A DNA stretch of 7,182 nt. Origin: UBA6019 sp036564345. GTDB lineage: Bacteria > Chloroflexota > Dormibacteria > Dormibacterales > Dormibacteraceae. The notes under the pieces were generated by a model. The model made no database searches. It saw nothing but the letters and a program-made list of their open reading frames with translations, and was not told the origin of the DNA. Shown here in pieces: positions 1 to 6,008 of the stretch (positions within the stretch are counted from its first letter, which is position 1; each line of letters starts with the position of its first letter). The position numbers were made by a program, and so were the translations under genes. The DNA lies in contig DATCOZ010000327.1 of NCBI GenBank assembly GCA_036564345.1, forward strand, positions 1-7,182, written 5' to 3'.

Positions 1-27
1 TTCGCTGGCTCGCGAACCAGGAGCGGC

Positions 28-663
28 TCATCCCTGCACCGAGAAATGCTGGAACGCGGTCAGCTGGATGCCGGCCAGGCTGGCGCCGGACTTCAGGTAC
101 TCGGAGCTGAGGCCGCCGATCAAGCCGTACTGGTCGAGCAGGATGACCACCAGGTCGGTTCCCGTGTAGGTGGAGCTGTTGGGCGGCGGTGGGCTGGTCT
201 TGGTGCCGGATTTGCTGGCTCCCTGGGTGTCGTAGCAGATGTAGAGCCTCGGGGTGTTGGTGGTGCTCGGATAGGCGGCGCTCGCGTAGGGCGGGTTCGC
301 CCAGGTGTTGCCGTCAGTCGGCGTCAGGCAGCTCGCGCTCGCCATCAGGGTCGAGGCGTTGAGGCCGTCCCCGGCGAGGACCTGGTCGACGGCCAGCTTG
401 ATGTCGGCGTTGTCGAGGTAGGGGGCCTGGGCGATGGTCGATTGGTAGAAGGCGCCGTGGCGCGCCCCGGCTCGAACCGCGCCCTGGAGGCCGACGGCGT
501 AGTGAAAGGCGCGGCTCAGGTCAAGCAGGCCGCCGAGCAGGATCATCAGAAAAACGGTGCTGATGGCCAGCTCGACCAGCGCCTGGCCACGCTGACTCGC
601 CAACCGCTTTTCGCCGGCCCTAAGGGGCCGTCCACGCAAGAGCACCGTTCCCGTCTCCCTCAT
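28..663 (-). CDS. TadE-like pilus assembly pseudopilin
   Basis: This 211-residue protein has the TadE layout: a short basic N-terminus (residues 1-25), one hydrophobic helix at about residues 29-50, and a soluble extracytoplasmic domain. The helix begins with the motif RGQALVELA, where Gly26 precedes a Gln and a Glu lies at +5 (Glu31); this is the prepilin-peptidase pattern. The helix is followed by the family-typical run DLSRAFHYAVGLQGAVRAGAR. TadE proteins are known to be processed pseudopilins in Flp/Tad tight-adherence pilus assembly at the cytoplasmic membrane. Two cysteines in the outer domain (112 and 143) could form a disulfide. I chose the ATG at 663. No good Shine-Dalgarno precedes it, and a GTG at 645 sits 8 bases behind AGGGAG, so that start is a real alternative. 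Partner tad genes would lie beyond the left edge. The distinction between TadE and TadF/G is inferred. Confidence 0.8.
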   Translation of the reverse strand: MRETGTVLLRGRPLRAGEKRLASQRGQALVELAISTVFLMILLGGLLDLSRAFHYAVGLQGAVRAGARHGAFYQSTIAQAPYLDNADIKLAVDQVLAGDGLNASTLMASASCLTPTDGNTWANPPYASAAYPSTTNTPRLYICYDTQGASKSGTKTSPPPPNSSTYTGTDLVVILLDQYGLIGGLSSEYLKSGASLAGIQLTAFQHFSVQG

Positions 664-735
664 GGACTTCTGTCGGAGGTGCTCGGGGGCACGGCTGCGC
701 CCGGCTCTCCGGAGTCCGGAAAGGATAACGCGGTC

Positions 736-761
736 TCTCAGCGAATCCTGCACCGCTGAGA
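736..761. repeat. Intergenic inverted repeat after the ankyrin gene
   Basis: Perfect 8-bp arms TCTCAGCG and CGCTGAGA flank a 10-base spacer, starting 5 bases past the ankyrin stop codon. It could fold at the 3' end of that transcript, but no T-run follows on either strand, so it is not a standard intrinsic terminator. The rest of the 103-bp gap (664-766) also holds TCCGGA-G-TCCGGA at 708-720. A possible -10 hexamer on the minus strand (TATCCT, near 722-727) might serve the TadE gene, but this is weak. Confidence 0.35.
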
Positions 762-766
762 CGGTC

Positions 767-1324
767 TCAGTCGAAGAGGAGCGCGATCTCCGGGCGATCG
801 AGGTCGAGGGCCAGCTGCCGCGCGCCCCGTCCCTTGAAGTCGGGGAGCTCCGGGTCGGCGCCGCGGCTGAGCAGCAGCCGGACCATCTCCGCATCTCCTC
901 CCATCACGGCGCCGTGGATGGGCGCCGCCGACTCCGCCTGCTCGTTGACGCCTGCGCCGGCGGCCAGCAGCAGCTCGGCGACCTGCCGGCTGCCGCCGAT
1001 GGCGGCGAAATAGAGGCTCGGCAGGTCGTGGACACCCCGCGCCAGGGCGAGGGCCGGCTCCGCGGCTAGCTCGTCCCGGACCCTGCCGATCTCGCCCAGC
1101 ACGCACGCCGTGAAGAAGTCGACCGGCGCGCCCCGTGCGACGAGGAACTCGATGATCGGGCGGTTTGCCATCTGGGTCGCGGCCTCGATCGGGGTCTCGT
1201 TCCAGGTGGCCCGGGCGTTGACCACGTCAGGGTGCTGGTCGACCAGCTCGGTAACCCGCGCCAGGTTCCCGTGGGCGTTGCCCACGCACTCGTCGATGAT
1301 CGCCTGGGCAAGTCGCTGGTCCAT
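767..1324 (-). CDS. Ankyrin-repeat domain protein
   Basis: The 185-residue protein is built almost entirely of ankyrin-type helix pairs. Recognisable units lie at about residues 42-67 (TPIEAAT, then IIEFLVARGAPVD), 71-98, 101-127 (SLYFAAIGG, then VAELLLAAGAGVN), 133-160 (APIHGAVMGGD, then MVRLLLSRGADPE), and a partial last unit at 163-185. Ankyrin repeats are protein-binding scaffolds; the partner cannot be read from the sequence. There is no signal peptide, so it is probably cytoplasmic. I chose the ATG at 1324 because the repeat fold begins shortly after it. An in-frame GTG at 1387, with AGGG 5 bases upstream, would add 21 unconserved-looking residues and is an alternative. A run of seven T (coding sense) lies just before the ATG. 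The gene stands alone between TadE and citrate synthase with gaps of 103 and 183 bp. Confidence 0.8.
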   Translation of the reverse strand: MDQRLAQAIIDECVGNAHGNLARVTELVDQHPDVVNARATWNETPIEAATQMANRPIIEFLVARGAPVDFFTACVLGEIGRVRDELAAEPALALARGVHDLPSLYFAAIGGSRQVAELLLAAGAGVNEQAESAAPIHGAVMGGDAEMVRLLLSRGADPELPDFKGRGARQLALDLDRPEIALLFD

Positions 1325-1435
1325 GCAAAAAAAGTGACCCCGACGGACCGCTCTCGCTGGCTCCGGCTCCTGCCTTGCGGCTCTCACCGGCTCCCTCGCG
1401 CGTTTCCCTCGGGGCCGTCGCCAATGGTGGGACCT

Positions 1436-1457
1436 GGCCTCCCGAAAAGGGAAGGCC
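1436..1457. other. Hairpin in the citrate synthase-ankyrin gap
   Basis: GGCCTCCC and GGGAAGGCC pair around a GAAAA loop, with one bulged base, in the 183-bp gap (1325-1507). It is about 50 bases past the citrate synthase stop codon and could be a transcript end or processing site. No T-run follows, so it is not a canonical terminator. The rest of the gap should contain the ankyrin promoter, but I see no convincing -35/-10 pair. Confidence 0.3.
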
Positions 1458-1507
1458 CGAATTTCAGTTCGCCGCCAACCTACCTATGGTTGCCTTGCCC
1501 GGGCCGC

Positions 1508-2620
1508 CTACCGCTTGTCGATCGGCACCGGCTTCTTGGGCTCGGGCCCGACGTACTCGGACTGGGGCCTGATGAGGCGGTTGTCGGAGACCTGCTCGAG
1601 GACGTGGGCGGTCCAGCCCGCCGCGCGGGAGATGCCGAAGGTGGCCGGGAAGAAGTCGGTCGGCAAGCCCACCGACTGCAGGACGCCGGCGGAGTAGAAC
1701 TCGACGTTGGTCGCCTGCGGCCGTTCCGGGTGGCGCTCCTGGAGCAGGCGCAGGGCGACCTCCTCCCACTTCGAGGCGAGGGCGAAGAAGGTCGGGTTCA
1801 GGCGCTCGCACATCGCCTTGAGGATCTTGGCCCGCGGGTCGTAGGTGCGGTAGACGCGATGACCGAAGCCCATGAAGCGCTCCTTGCGCTCGAGCGCTTC
1901 GCGGCCCCACTTCTCCGCGTTCTCGGGGCCGCCGATCTTCTCCAGCTGCTCCATCACGAGCGACGGCGCGCCGCCGTGGGCGGGGCCCTTGAGCGCCCCG
2001 ATCGCGCCGACCAGGCAGGAGACCAGGTCGGAATCGGTCGACGCGATCACCCGGGCGGTGAAGGTGGACGCGTTCATCCCGTGGTCGGCGAGGAGGACCA
2101 GGTACGAGTTCAGAGCGTGCACCTTGTCGGCGGCCGGCTCTTCGCCGGTCAGCATGTAGAGGTAGTTGGCGGTGTGGCCGAGGTCGGGGCGGGGCGCCAG
2201 CCACTCCTTGCCCTGGCGCTGCCGGTGGAAGGCCGCCAGCAGGGTGGGGAAGATGGCCACATTGGCGATCGCCTGCTCGATGTCGGGCTTCACCAGGTGG
2301 GCGGTCGCGCCCTGCGCCGAGGCCACCGTCCGGAGCACGTCCATCGGATGGGTGTCGGGGGCGAGGGCCTTCAGGGCAGCCCGGGCGGCCTCGTTCAGGT
2401 TCCGCTTCGAGCGCAGCTTGTCGCTGATCTCGTCGAGCTGGGCGCGGGTCGGCAGCTCGCCGTACCAGAGGAGGTAGGCCACCTCCTCGTAGGACATGTC
2501 CTCGGCCAGGTCGGCGATGACGTAGCCGCGGAAGACGAGGCGGCCGTTCTGCCCGTCGACCATGCTGATCACCGTCCTGGCAGCCAGGACCCCCTCGAGG
2601 CCGGGACTGAAATCACTCAT
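1508..2620 (-). CDS. gltA: Citrate synthase (short bacterial type)
   Basis: This enzyme condenses acetyl-CoA with oxaloacetate to citrate, the entry step of the TCA cycle in the cytoplasm. At 370 residues it matches the short Bacillus CitZ-like type rather than the roughly 427-residue E. coli type, and it lacks the latter's N-terminal domain. Conserved elements are ADHGMNAST (His180), the catalytic GPAHGGA (His215), GFGHRVYRTYDPRAK (His254 and Arg263), and the C-terminal GWTAHVLEQ and NRLIRP segments. The position of the catalytic Asp (E. coli Asp362, in NVDFYSG) is Glu307 here (NVEFYS). A 2-methylcitrate synthase role cannot be excluded from sequence alone, since the families overlap. The ATG at 2620 lies 15 bp after the metal-exporter stop. 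It has no Shine-Dalgarno but has TACACT 8 bases upstream, so it may be transcribed both with the exporter and from its own leaderless promoter. Confidence 0.93.
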   Translation of the reverse strand: MSDFSPGLEGVLAARTVISMVDGQNGRLVFRGYVIADLAEDMSYEEVAYLLWYGELPTRAQLDEISDKLRSKRNLNEAARAALKALAPDTHPMDVLRTVASAQGATAHLVKPDIEQAIANVAIFPTLLAAFHRQRQGKEWLAPRPDLGHTANYLYMLTGEEPAADKVHALNSYLVLLADHGMNASTFTARVIASTDSDLVSCLVGAIGALKGPAHGGAPSLVMEQLEKIGGPENAEKWGREALERKERFMGFGHRVYRTYDPRAKILKAMCERLNPTFFALASKWEEVALRLLQERHPERPQATNVEFYSAGVLQSVGLPTDFFPATFGISRAAGWTAHVLEQVSDNRLIRPQSEYVGPEPKKPVPIDKR

Positions 2621-2628
2621 TGCTATGA

Positions 2629-2634
2629 AGTGTA
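2629..2634 (-). promoter_or_regulatory. Possible -10 element for citrate synthase
   Basis: TACACT on the minus strand fits TANNNT and ends 8 bases before the ATG at 2620. The spacing would put the transcript start at or beside the start codon, giving a leaderless mRNA, which agrees with the lack of a Shine-Dalgarno. I see no recognisable -35. The element lies partly in the exporter-citrate synthase gap and just short of the exporter stop codon. Confidence 0.4.
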
Positions 2635-2635
2635 T

Positions 2636-3595
2636 TCAGTGCTCGGATCGGTCATCGTCTGCGCCCGCCTCGTGGCTGTGGGCCGCGTCCACTTCGTGGT
2701 GGTGATGCCCGGTCCCGGGGTCCATGTGGACGTCGATGCGGCCGGCCGGGATGGCGTGGCCGACCTCGTGCTCCACCTTCAGCGCCAGGCCGTGCGCATC
2801 GTGCAGGCTGAGCGAAGGGTCGCAGTCCACGTGCATCACGACCGACAGCTGGCGGCCCACCCAGCGAGCCCGCACGTCGTGGACACCGAGAACTCCCCGC
2901 ACCGAGCGGGCGTGCTCCTCGATCTCCGCCAGCACCTCAGGGTCGACCGCGTCCATCATCCGGTAGAAGAGGTCGCGGACGGTGCCGGCCAGGATGTAAA
3001 GGATCATCGCGGTGATCGCCAGCCCGGCGACCGGGTCCGCCCAGCCGAGGCCCAGGGCGGCCATGGCGATCCCGAGGCCGGCGCCGACCGAGACCAGGGC
3101 GTCGATCCGGGAATGGATCCCGTCGGCCTCGAGGGCGGTGCTGCGGAGGCTCCGCCCGACGCGGACCTTGTACTCGGAGACCGCCAGGTTGGCCACCACT
3201 CCGGCGCCCGCCGCGAGGAGGCCGAAGGGGACGTTGCCGACCGGTTCGGGGACGAGGAACTTGCGGATCGACGCCCAGGCGGCGATCCCGGCGGTGAGGA
3301 CGATGACGACCACGATCAGCAGGGTCGCCACGTCCTCGATCCGGCCGAAACCGGCCGGGAAGCGCCGGGTGGCGGGCCGGCGGCCGAGCCAGAAGGACCC
3401 CAGGAGGATTGCCGTCGTCAGCACGTCGCCGGCGTTGTGGAGGGCATCGGCGAGGATGCCCGCCGAGTGCCCGGTGATGCCGGCCGCGAACTCCACGCTG
3501 GAGGCAAGGCCGAGAGCCAGGGCGCTGACGACGACCGCCCGCACCGCGTCGCGGTCGCCGTACGCGCCGGTTCCGTGGCTGTGCCCGCCTCCCAC
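2636..3595 (-). CDS. Cation diffusion facilitator (Zn-type) metal exporter
   Basis: This inner-membrane transporter of the CDF family (CzcD/ZitB/YiiP relatives) exchanges divalent metal for protons. The 319-residue product has about six membrane segments between residues 17 and 210. Helix 2 carries ADALHNAGD (His53, Asp57) and helix 5 carries EADGIHSRIDALVS (His161, Asp165). Two HxxxD pairs are the transport site typical of zinc-selective members. A cytoplasmic ZT-dimer domain follows at about 215-293, with MHVDCDPSLSLHDAH and DVHMDP near its end. Both ends are His-rich: HSHG at residues 5-8, and HHHH plus HSH in the last 25 residues, probable metal-binding tails. I chose the GTG at 3595. The longer frame from GTG 3649 would overlap the divergent dehydrogenase gene by 35 bp and has no Shine-Dalgarno. 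Substrate zinc is inferred; Co, Cd or Ni are possible. Confidence 0.9.
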   Translation of the reverse strand: MGGGHSHGTGAYGDRDAVRAVVVSALALGLASSVEFAAGITGHSAGILADALHNAGDVLTTAILLGSFWLGRRPATRRFPAGFGRIEDVATLLIVVVIVLTAGIAAWASIRKFLVPEPVGNVPFGLLAAGAGVVANLAVSEYKVRVGRSLRSTALEADGIHSRIDALVSVGAGLGIAMAALGLGWADPVAGLAITAMILYILAGTVRDLFYRMMDAVDPEVLAEIEEHARSVRGVLGVHDVRARWVGRQLSVVMHVDCDPSLSLHDAHGLALKVEHEVGHAIPAGRIDVHMDPGTGHHHHEVDAAHSHEAGADDDRSEH

Positions 3596-3601
3596 GCGAC
3601 C

Positions 3602-3608
3602 TATTCTG
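3602..3608. promoter_or_regulatory. Putative shared bidirectional -10 element
   Basis: The 19-bp gap between two divergent GTG starts contains TATTCTG. Read rightward, TATTCT (3602-3607) is followed by 7 bases and then GTG at 3615. Read leftward, CAGAAT (3608-3603) is also followed by 7 bases and then GTG at 3595. Both distances place a transcript start at the GTG, so both genes would be leaderless. The leftward hexamer lacks the first T of TANNNT and is the weaker one. No clear -35 is seen on either side. Confidence 0.45.
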
Positions 3609-3614
3609 GGCGGA

Positions 3615-4451
3615 GTGCGGGACTTCGCAGGTCGCGTCGCCGTCGTCACCGGGGGTGCCAGCGGGATCGGCTACGCCATGGCGGAGCGGTTCGCGCGCGA
3701 GCGCATGAAGGTGGTGATCGCCGACATCCAGGCCGACGCGCTCGAAGAGGCCGAGGGAAAGCTTCGCGCCGGTGGCGCCGAGGTGCTGGCGGTGGAGACG
3801 GACGTCGCCCGGCCGGCCGCGGTCGAGCACCTCCGCGACCGCGCGCTGGATGCCTTCGGAGCCGTCCATCTCGTCTGCAACAACGCAGGCGTGGTCGCTC
3901 ATGGCGCGGTCTGGGAGACCACCCTGCCGGACTGGGAGTGGATCCTCGGCGTCAACCTCTGGGGCGTGATCAACGGCGTGCGGACCTTCGTCCCGGTCCT
4001 CCTCGAGCAGCAGGAGGCGCACATCGTCAACACCGCCTCGATCGCGGGCGTGACGACCGGGCTGCTCAACTCCTACTCGGTGACCAAGCAGGCCGTTGTC
4101 GGCCTCTCCGAGTCGCTCTACTTCGGGCTCCAGGCGCGGGGCGCCAGCAACGTCGGCGTCTCCGTCCTCTGTCCCGGCTGGGTCAAAACGCGAATCGTCG
4201 ACGCTGATCGGAACCGGCCCCCTTCCGCCGGGCCGCCCGCCGAGATCTCGCCTCTCGAGGCGTCGATGCAAGACCTGTTTCGGAGCCTCGTCGAGAGCGG
4301 GGCCGACCCGGCCGAGATCGCCGGCCAGGTGGTGGCCGCGATCCGGGAGCGGCGTTTCTACGTGCTCACCCACCCTGAGATGGCGGGCGCGGTGACGGCC
4401 CGCCAGGAGGACATCCTGTCGGGCGGCCCACCGAGGGCGATCCTGGGCTGA
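3615..4451 (+). CDS. Short-chain dehydrogenase/reductase (SDR)
   Basis: This is a classical cytoplasmic SDR oxidoreductase of 278 residues; the substrate is unknown. The Rossmann cofactor motif TGGASGIG is at residues 12-19, Asp37 closes beta-2 (VVIADIQ) and suggests a preference for NAD(H) over NADP(H), TDV is at 62-64, and NNAG at 89-92. The catalytic set is Asn114 (VNLWG), Ser142 (NTASIAG), and Tyr154 with Lys158 (YSVTK), followed by CPGWVKT at 186-192. The C-terminal part (about 195-278) is longer than in the minimal 250-residue SDRs and may form the substrate lid. GTG at 3615 is chosen because the Rossmann fold starts five codons later and a -10-like hexamer sits 7 bases upstream. The gene diverges from the metal exporter; the next gene downstream starts 57 bp after its stop. 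Confidence 0.9.
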   Translation: MRDFAGRVAVVTGGASGIGYAMAERFARERMKVVIADIQADALEEAEGKLRAGGAEVLAVETDVARPAAVEHLRDRALDAFGAVHLVCNNAGVVAHGAVWETTLPDWEWILGVNLWGVINGVRTFVPVLLEQQEAHIVNTASIAGVTTGLLNSYSVTKQAVVGLSESLYFGLQARGASNVGVSVLCPGWVKTRIVDADRNRPPSAGPPAEISPLEASMQDLFRSLVESGADPAEIAGQVVAAIRERRFYVLTHPEMAGAVTARQEDILSGGPPRAILG

Positions 4452-4495
4452 GCCAACCCTCCGAGGACTGGACGGCGCGGCGATCGTTTTCCGGC

Positions 4496-4501
4496 TAAGT
4501 T
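4496..4501 (+). promoter_or_regulatory. Possible -10 element for the lipoprotein gene
   Basis: TAAGTT fits TANNNT and is separated by 7 bases from the GTG at 4509, the same spacing as at the dehydrogenase gene. No Shine-Dalgarno and no clear -35 are visible in the 57-bp gap 4452-4508, so a leaderless transcript is the simplest reading. This also argues against the TTG at 4500 as start codon, since it would fall inside the promoter. Confidence 0.4.
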
Positions 4502-4508
4502 GTCGCCC

Positions 4509-5732
4509 GTGCTGCTGACAGCGGTGGGGAGAGTCGCCGTCGGCCTGGGCGTGCTGGTCCTGGTCGGCGCCTGCTCAGCGCCATGGATCGGGGGCACGGC
4601 AGCCAAGAGCTCGCCCAGCCCGACCGCCGCTGTGACGACCGCCCCGCCGCCGTCGCCCAGCGCCACCGCCACCGCGGTGCCGACCGCAACCCCGGGTGGC
4701 ACGGCGAGCACGGTCGCCTCCTGCACGGGAACGATTCCGAGCAGCGCCAACCTCGTCCTGGCAACCCTCACGGGCAGCACCACGGTCGTGCTCCGGGACA
4801 TCACCAACCTGGCCAGCCCGCGAACCATCTGCACCTTTGCCGGCTCGCTCTCGCCGCATTTCGCGACAGCTTCGGTCGTCGGCTACACGATGCAGGGCGG
4901 GGACCTCGGCTCGCCCGGCCGCATCGTCCGCCTCGACCTCGCCACCGCGATGGCTACCGACGTCGCCTCCTGGGCGAGCGGCGGCTTCGGCTCCGGGATC
5001 TTCGACTGGAGCCCGGACGGCCGGTCGCTGGCCTACCTGACAGGGAGTTCCACCGCAACGGTCTGGCACCTCGTCTCAGGTGGCCGCGACCAGGTGCTCG
5101 CGAGCCTCCCGGCGGTGCCGGGGCGAGGCGTTTCGCAGCAGGACGACGACTTCATGCTCGGCTTCTCGCCCGACGGCCTCTACCTGGCGATGGTCCAGAC
5201 CTTCGCCACCGGCGGCACTGGCGACAGCGCACCGGTTCAGGTCCGGCGAGCCACCGACGGCGCGCTCGTCTACTCGGCTGCGGCGGGGACGATGGGCGTC
5301 TGGGCCTCGGTGCCGAGCCGTCTCTTCTTCCGCGACCGGGCCGGCGTCCTTTCCCGCTGGGATCCGAGCTCAGGCGTCTCGGTGATGCAGAGCTCGCTCA
5401 GGTGGACCCGGCCGCACGCCTCGCCGGACGGCCGGTGGGTGGCCTACACGACCTACGACAGCGCCTTCCACCCCCATGTCGCCCTCTACAGCGTGCAGGG
5501 CAACAGCCTCGGCCCGGCGCCGATCGGGCTCCGGTCCGGCGCCCTCTTCCTCAACAACAACCTGGTCTGGTACCAGGAGGAGGCGGCATGCGACTGCGGG
5601 CTCAGCCAGAGCCAGCTGACCGGGCGTGCCTTCCTCTACGACATCGGCGCCGCGACTGAATCGGGATCGCGGATCGCCGGCGTCTTCGACGCCTGGCCGA
5701 GGGTCACCGCGCCGCCCGCCCTCGCTGCATAG
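4509..5732 (+). CDS. Secreted lipoprotein with PD40/TolB-like propeller repeats
   Basis: The 407-residue product starts with a signal peptide (hydrophobic run LGVLVLVG) ending in a lipobox VGAC, so Cys22 would be lipidated and the protein anchored outside the cytoplasmic membrane. A low-complexity Ser/Thr/Pro/Ala spacer at about residues 33-68 follows. The rest looks like a beta-propeller. Three PD40-type motifs are visible: DWSPDGRSLAYL (about 166-177), GFSPDGLYLAMV (about 218-229) and HASPDGRWVAYT (about 303-314), with sheet segments between them such as SRWDPSSGV. These repeats occur in TolB and in many sensor or peptidase-associated propellers, where they bind proteins or ligands. A Cys pair (ACDCG) near residue 362 could bind metal or form disulfides. 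GTG 4509 is favoured over TTG 4500 because TAAGTT lies 7 bases before it. The exact function is unknown. Confidence 0.8.
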   Translation: MLLTAVGRVAVGLGVLVLVGACSAPWIGGTAAKSSPSPTAAVTTAPPPSPSATATAVPTATPGGTASTVASCTGTIPSSANLVLATLTGSTTVVLRDITNLASPRTICTFAGSLSPHFATASVVGYTMQGGDLGSPGRIVRLDLATAMATDVASWASGGFGSGIFDWSPDGRSLAYLTGSSTATVWHLVSGGRDQVLASLPAVPGRGVSQQDDDFMLGFSPDGLYLAMVQTFATGGTGDSAPVQVRRATDGALVYSAAAGTMGVWASVPSRLFFRDRAGVLSRWDPSSGVSVMQSSLRWTRPHASPDGRWVAYTTYDSAFHPHVALYSVQGNSLGPAPIGLRSGALFLNNNLVWYQEEAACDCGLSQSQLTGRAFLYDIGAATESGSRIAGVFDAWPRVTAPPALAA

Positions 5733-5818
5733 GAGCGAGAGTCACAGGCTGCTCGGGAAGCGGTTTGGTGGCCTCCGAGTCAGGTCAGTACCATGCGCAG
5801 ATGCGTGTCCCCACCCTG

Positions 5819-5928
5819 CCCTCCCCACTTCGTGGAGAGGGGGAATCTTGAAGCTCTCGCCGCCTGAGAGCGAGGGCCGACACCCCTCTAGCTCGGAGCG
5901 TCGCGCGTAGGCCGGGTTCACCCCGGCC
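5819..5928. repeat. Composite palindromic intergenic repeat
   Basis: The 276-bp gap 5733-6008 holds no convincing gene but has three hairpins in a row. The first is 5819-5841, with 10-base arms (9 pairs, one mismatch) around TTC. The second is 5853-5871, GCTCTC/GAGAGC around 7 bases. The third is 5910-5928, GGCCGGG/CCCGGCC around TTCAC. The minus-strand conceptual peptide DSPSPRSGEGRVG across the first is of the kind often seen where dispersed intergenic palindromes are mistranslated, so this is probably a multicopy element. The third hairpin is followed by a mildly T-rich stretch and could end the lipoprotein transcript. Copy number cannot be judged from one window. Confidence 0.55.
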
Positions 5929-5982
5929 GTATGAGTTGTTTTGAATCGACGCGATGCGCGGCGCCGAGGGGGGAGTTTTTGG

Positions 5983-6003
5983 AAGAGGGGGCCTGCCCCT
6001 CTT
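5983..6003. terminator. Hairpin at the end of the suf operon
   Basis: AAGAGGGG and CCCCTCTT form a perfect 8-bp stem around GCCTG, starting 5 bases after the sufT stop codon (minus sense). Its position fits a 3' end for the suf operon. On the minus strand the hairpin is followed by CCAAAAAC rather than a T-run, so intrinsic termination is doubtful and an RNA-stabilising or Rho-linked role is equally possible. Confidence 0.35.
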
Positions 6004-6008
6004 GCCCG

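Noticed and set aside
1..16. Small hairpin TTCGC-TGGCTC-GCGAA past the TadE stop
   Set aside because: A 5-bp stem without a T-run is expected by chance in such sequence and the window edge hides the context.
46..759. A 237-codon plus-strand open frame over the TadE gene
   Set aside because: It is antisense to a protein with clear TadE features and its translation is low-complexity Gly/Ala/Val/Arg with no family match I recognise.
3596..3649. Upstream GTG start (3649) for the metal exporter
   Set aside because: It would overlap the first 35 bases of the divergent dehydrogenase gene, lacks a Shine-Dalgarno, and adds only an unconserved basic stretch.
1232..4207. A 991-codon open frame on the plus strand opposite the ankyrin, citrate synthase and exporter genes
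   Set aside because: It runs antisense to well-conserved genes, has a composition typical of GC-rich shadow frames and shows no recognisable domain.
2937..4373. A 478-codon open frame on the minus strand opposite the dehydrogenase
   Set aside because: It overlaps the intact SDR gene antisense and the 5' part of the exporter in another frame, with no domain; it is a shadow of high-GC coding sequence.
4500..4502. TTG start for the lipoprotein
   Set aside because: It lies within the likely -10 hexamer and has no ribosome-binding site; GTG 4509 gives a normal signal peptide.
5910..5928. Resemblance to a tRNA T-arm (GGTTCA between G/C stems)
   Set aside because: The loop is out of register with TTCRANY and no acceptor, D or anticodon arms can be found around it.
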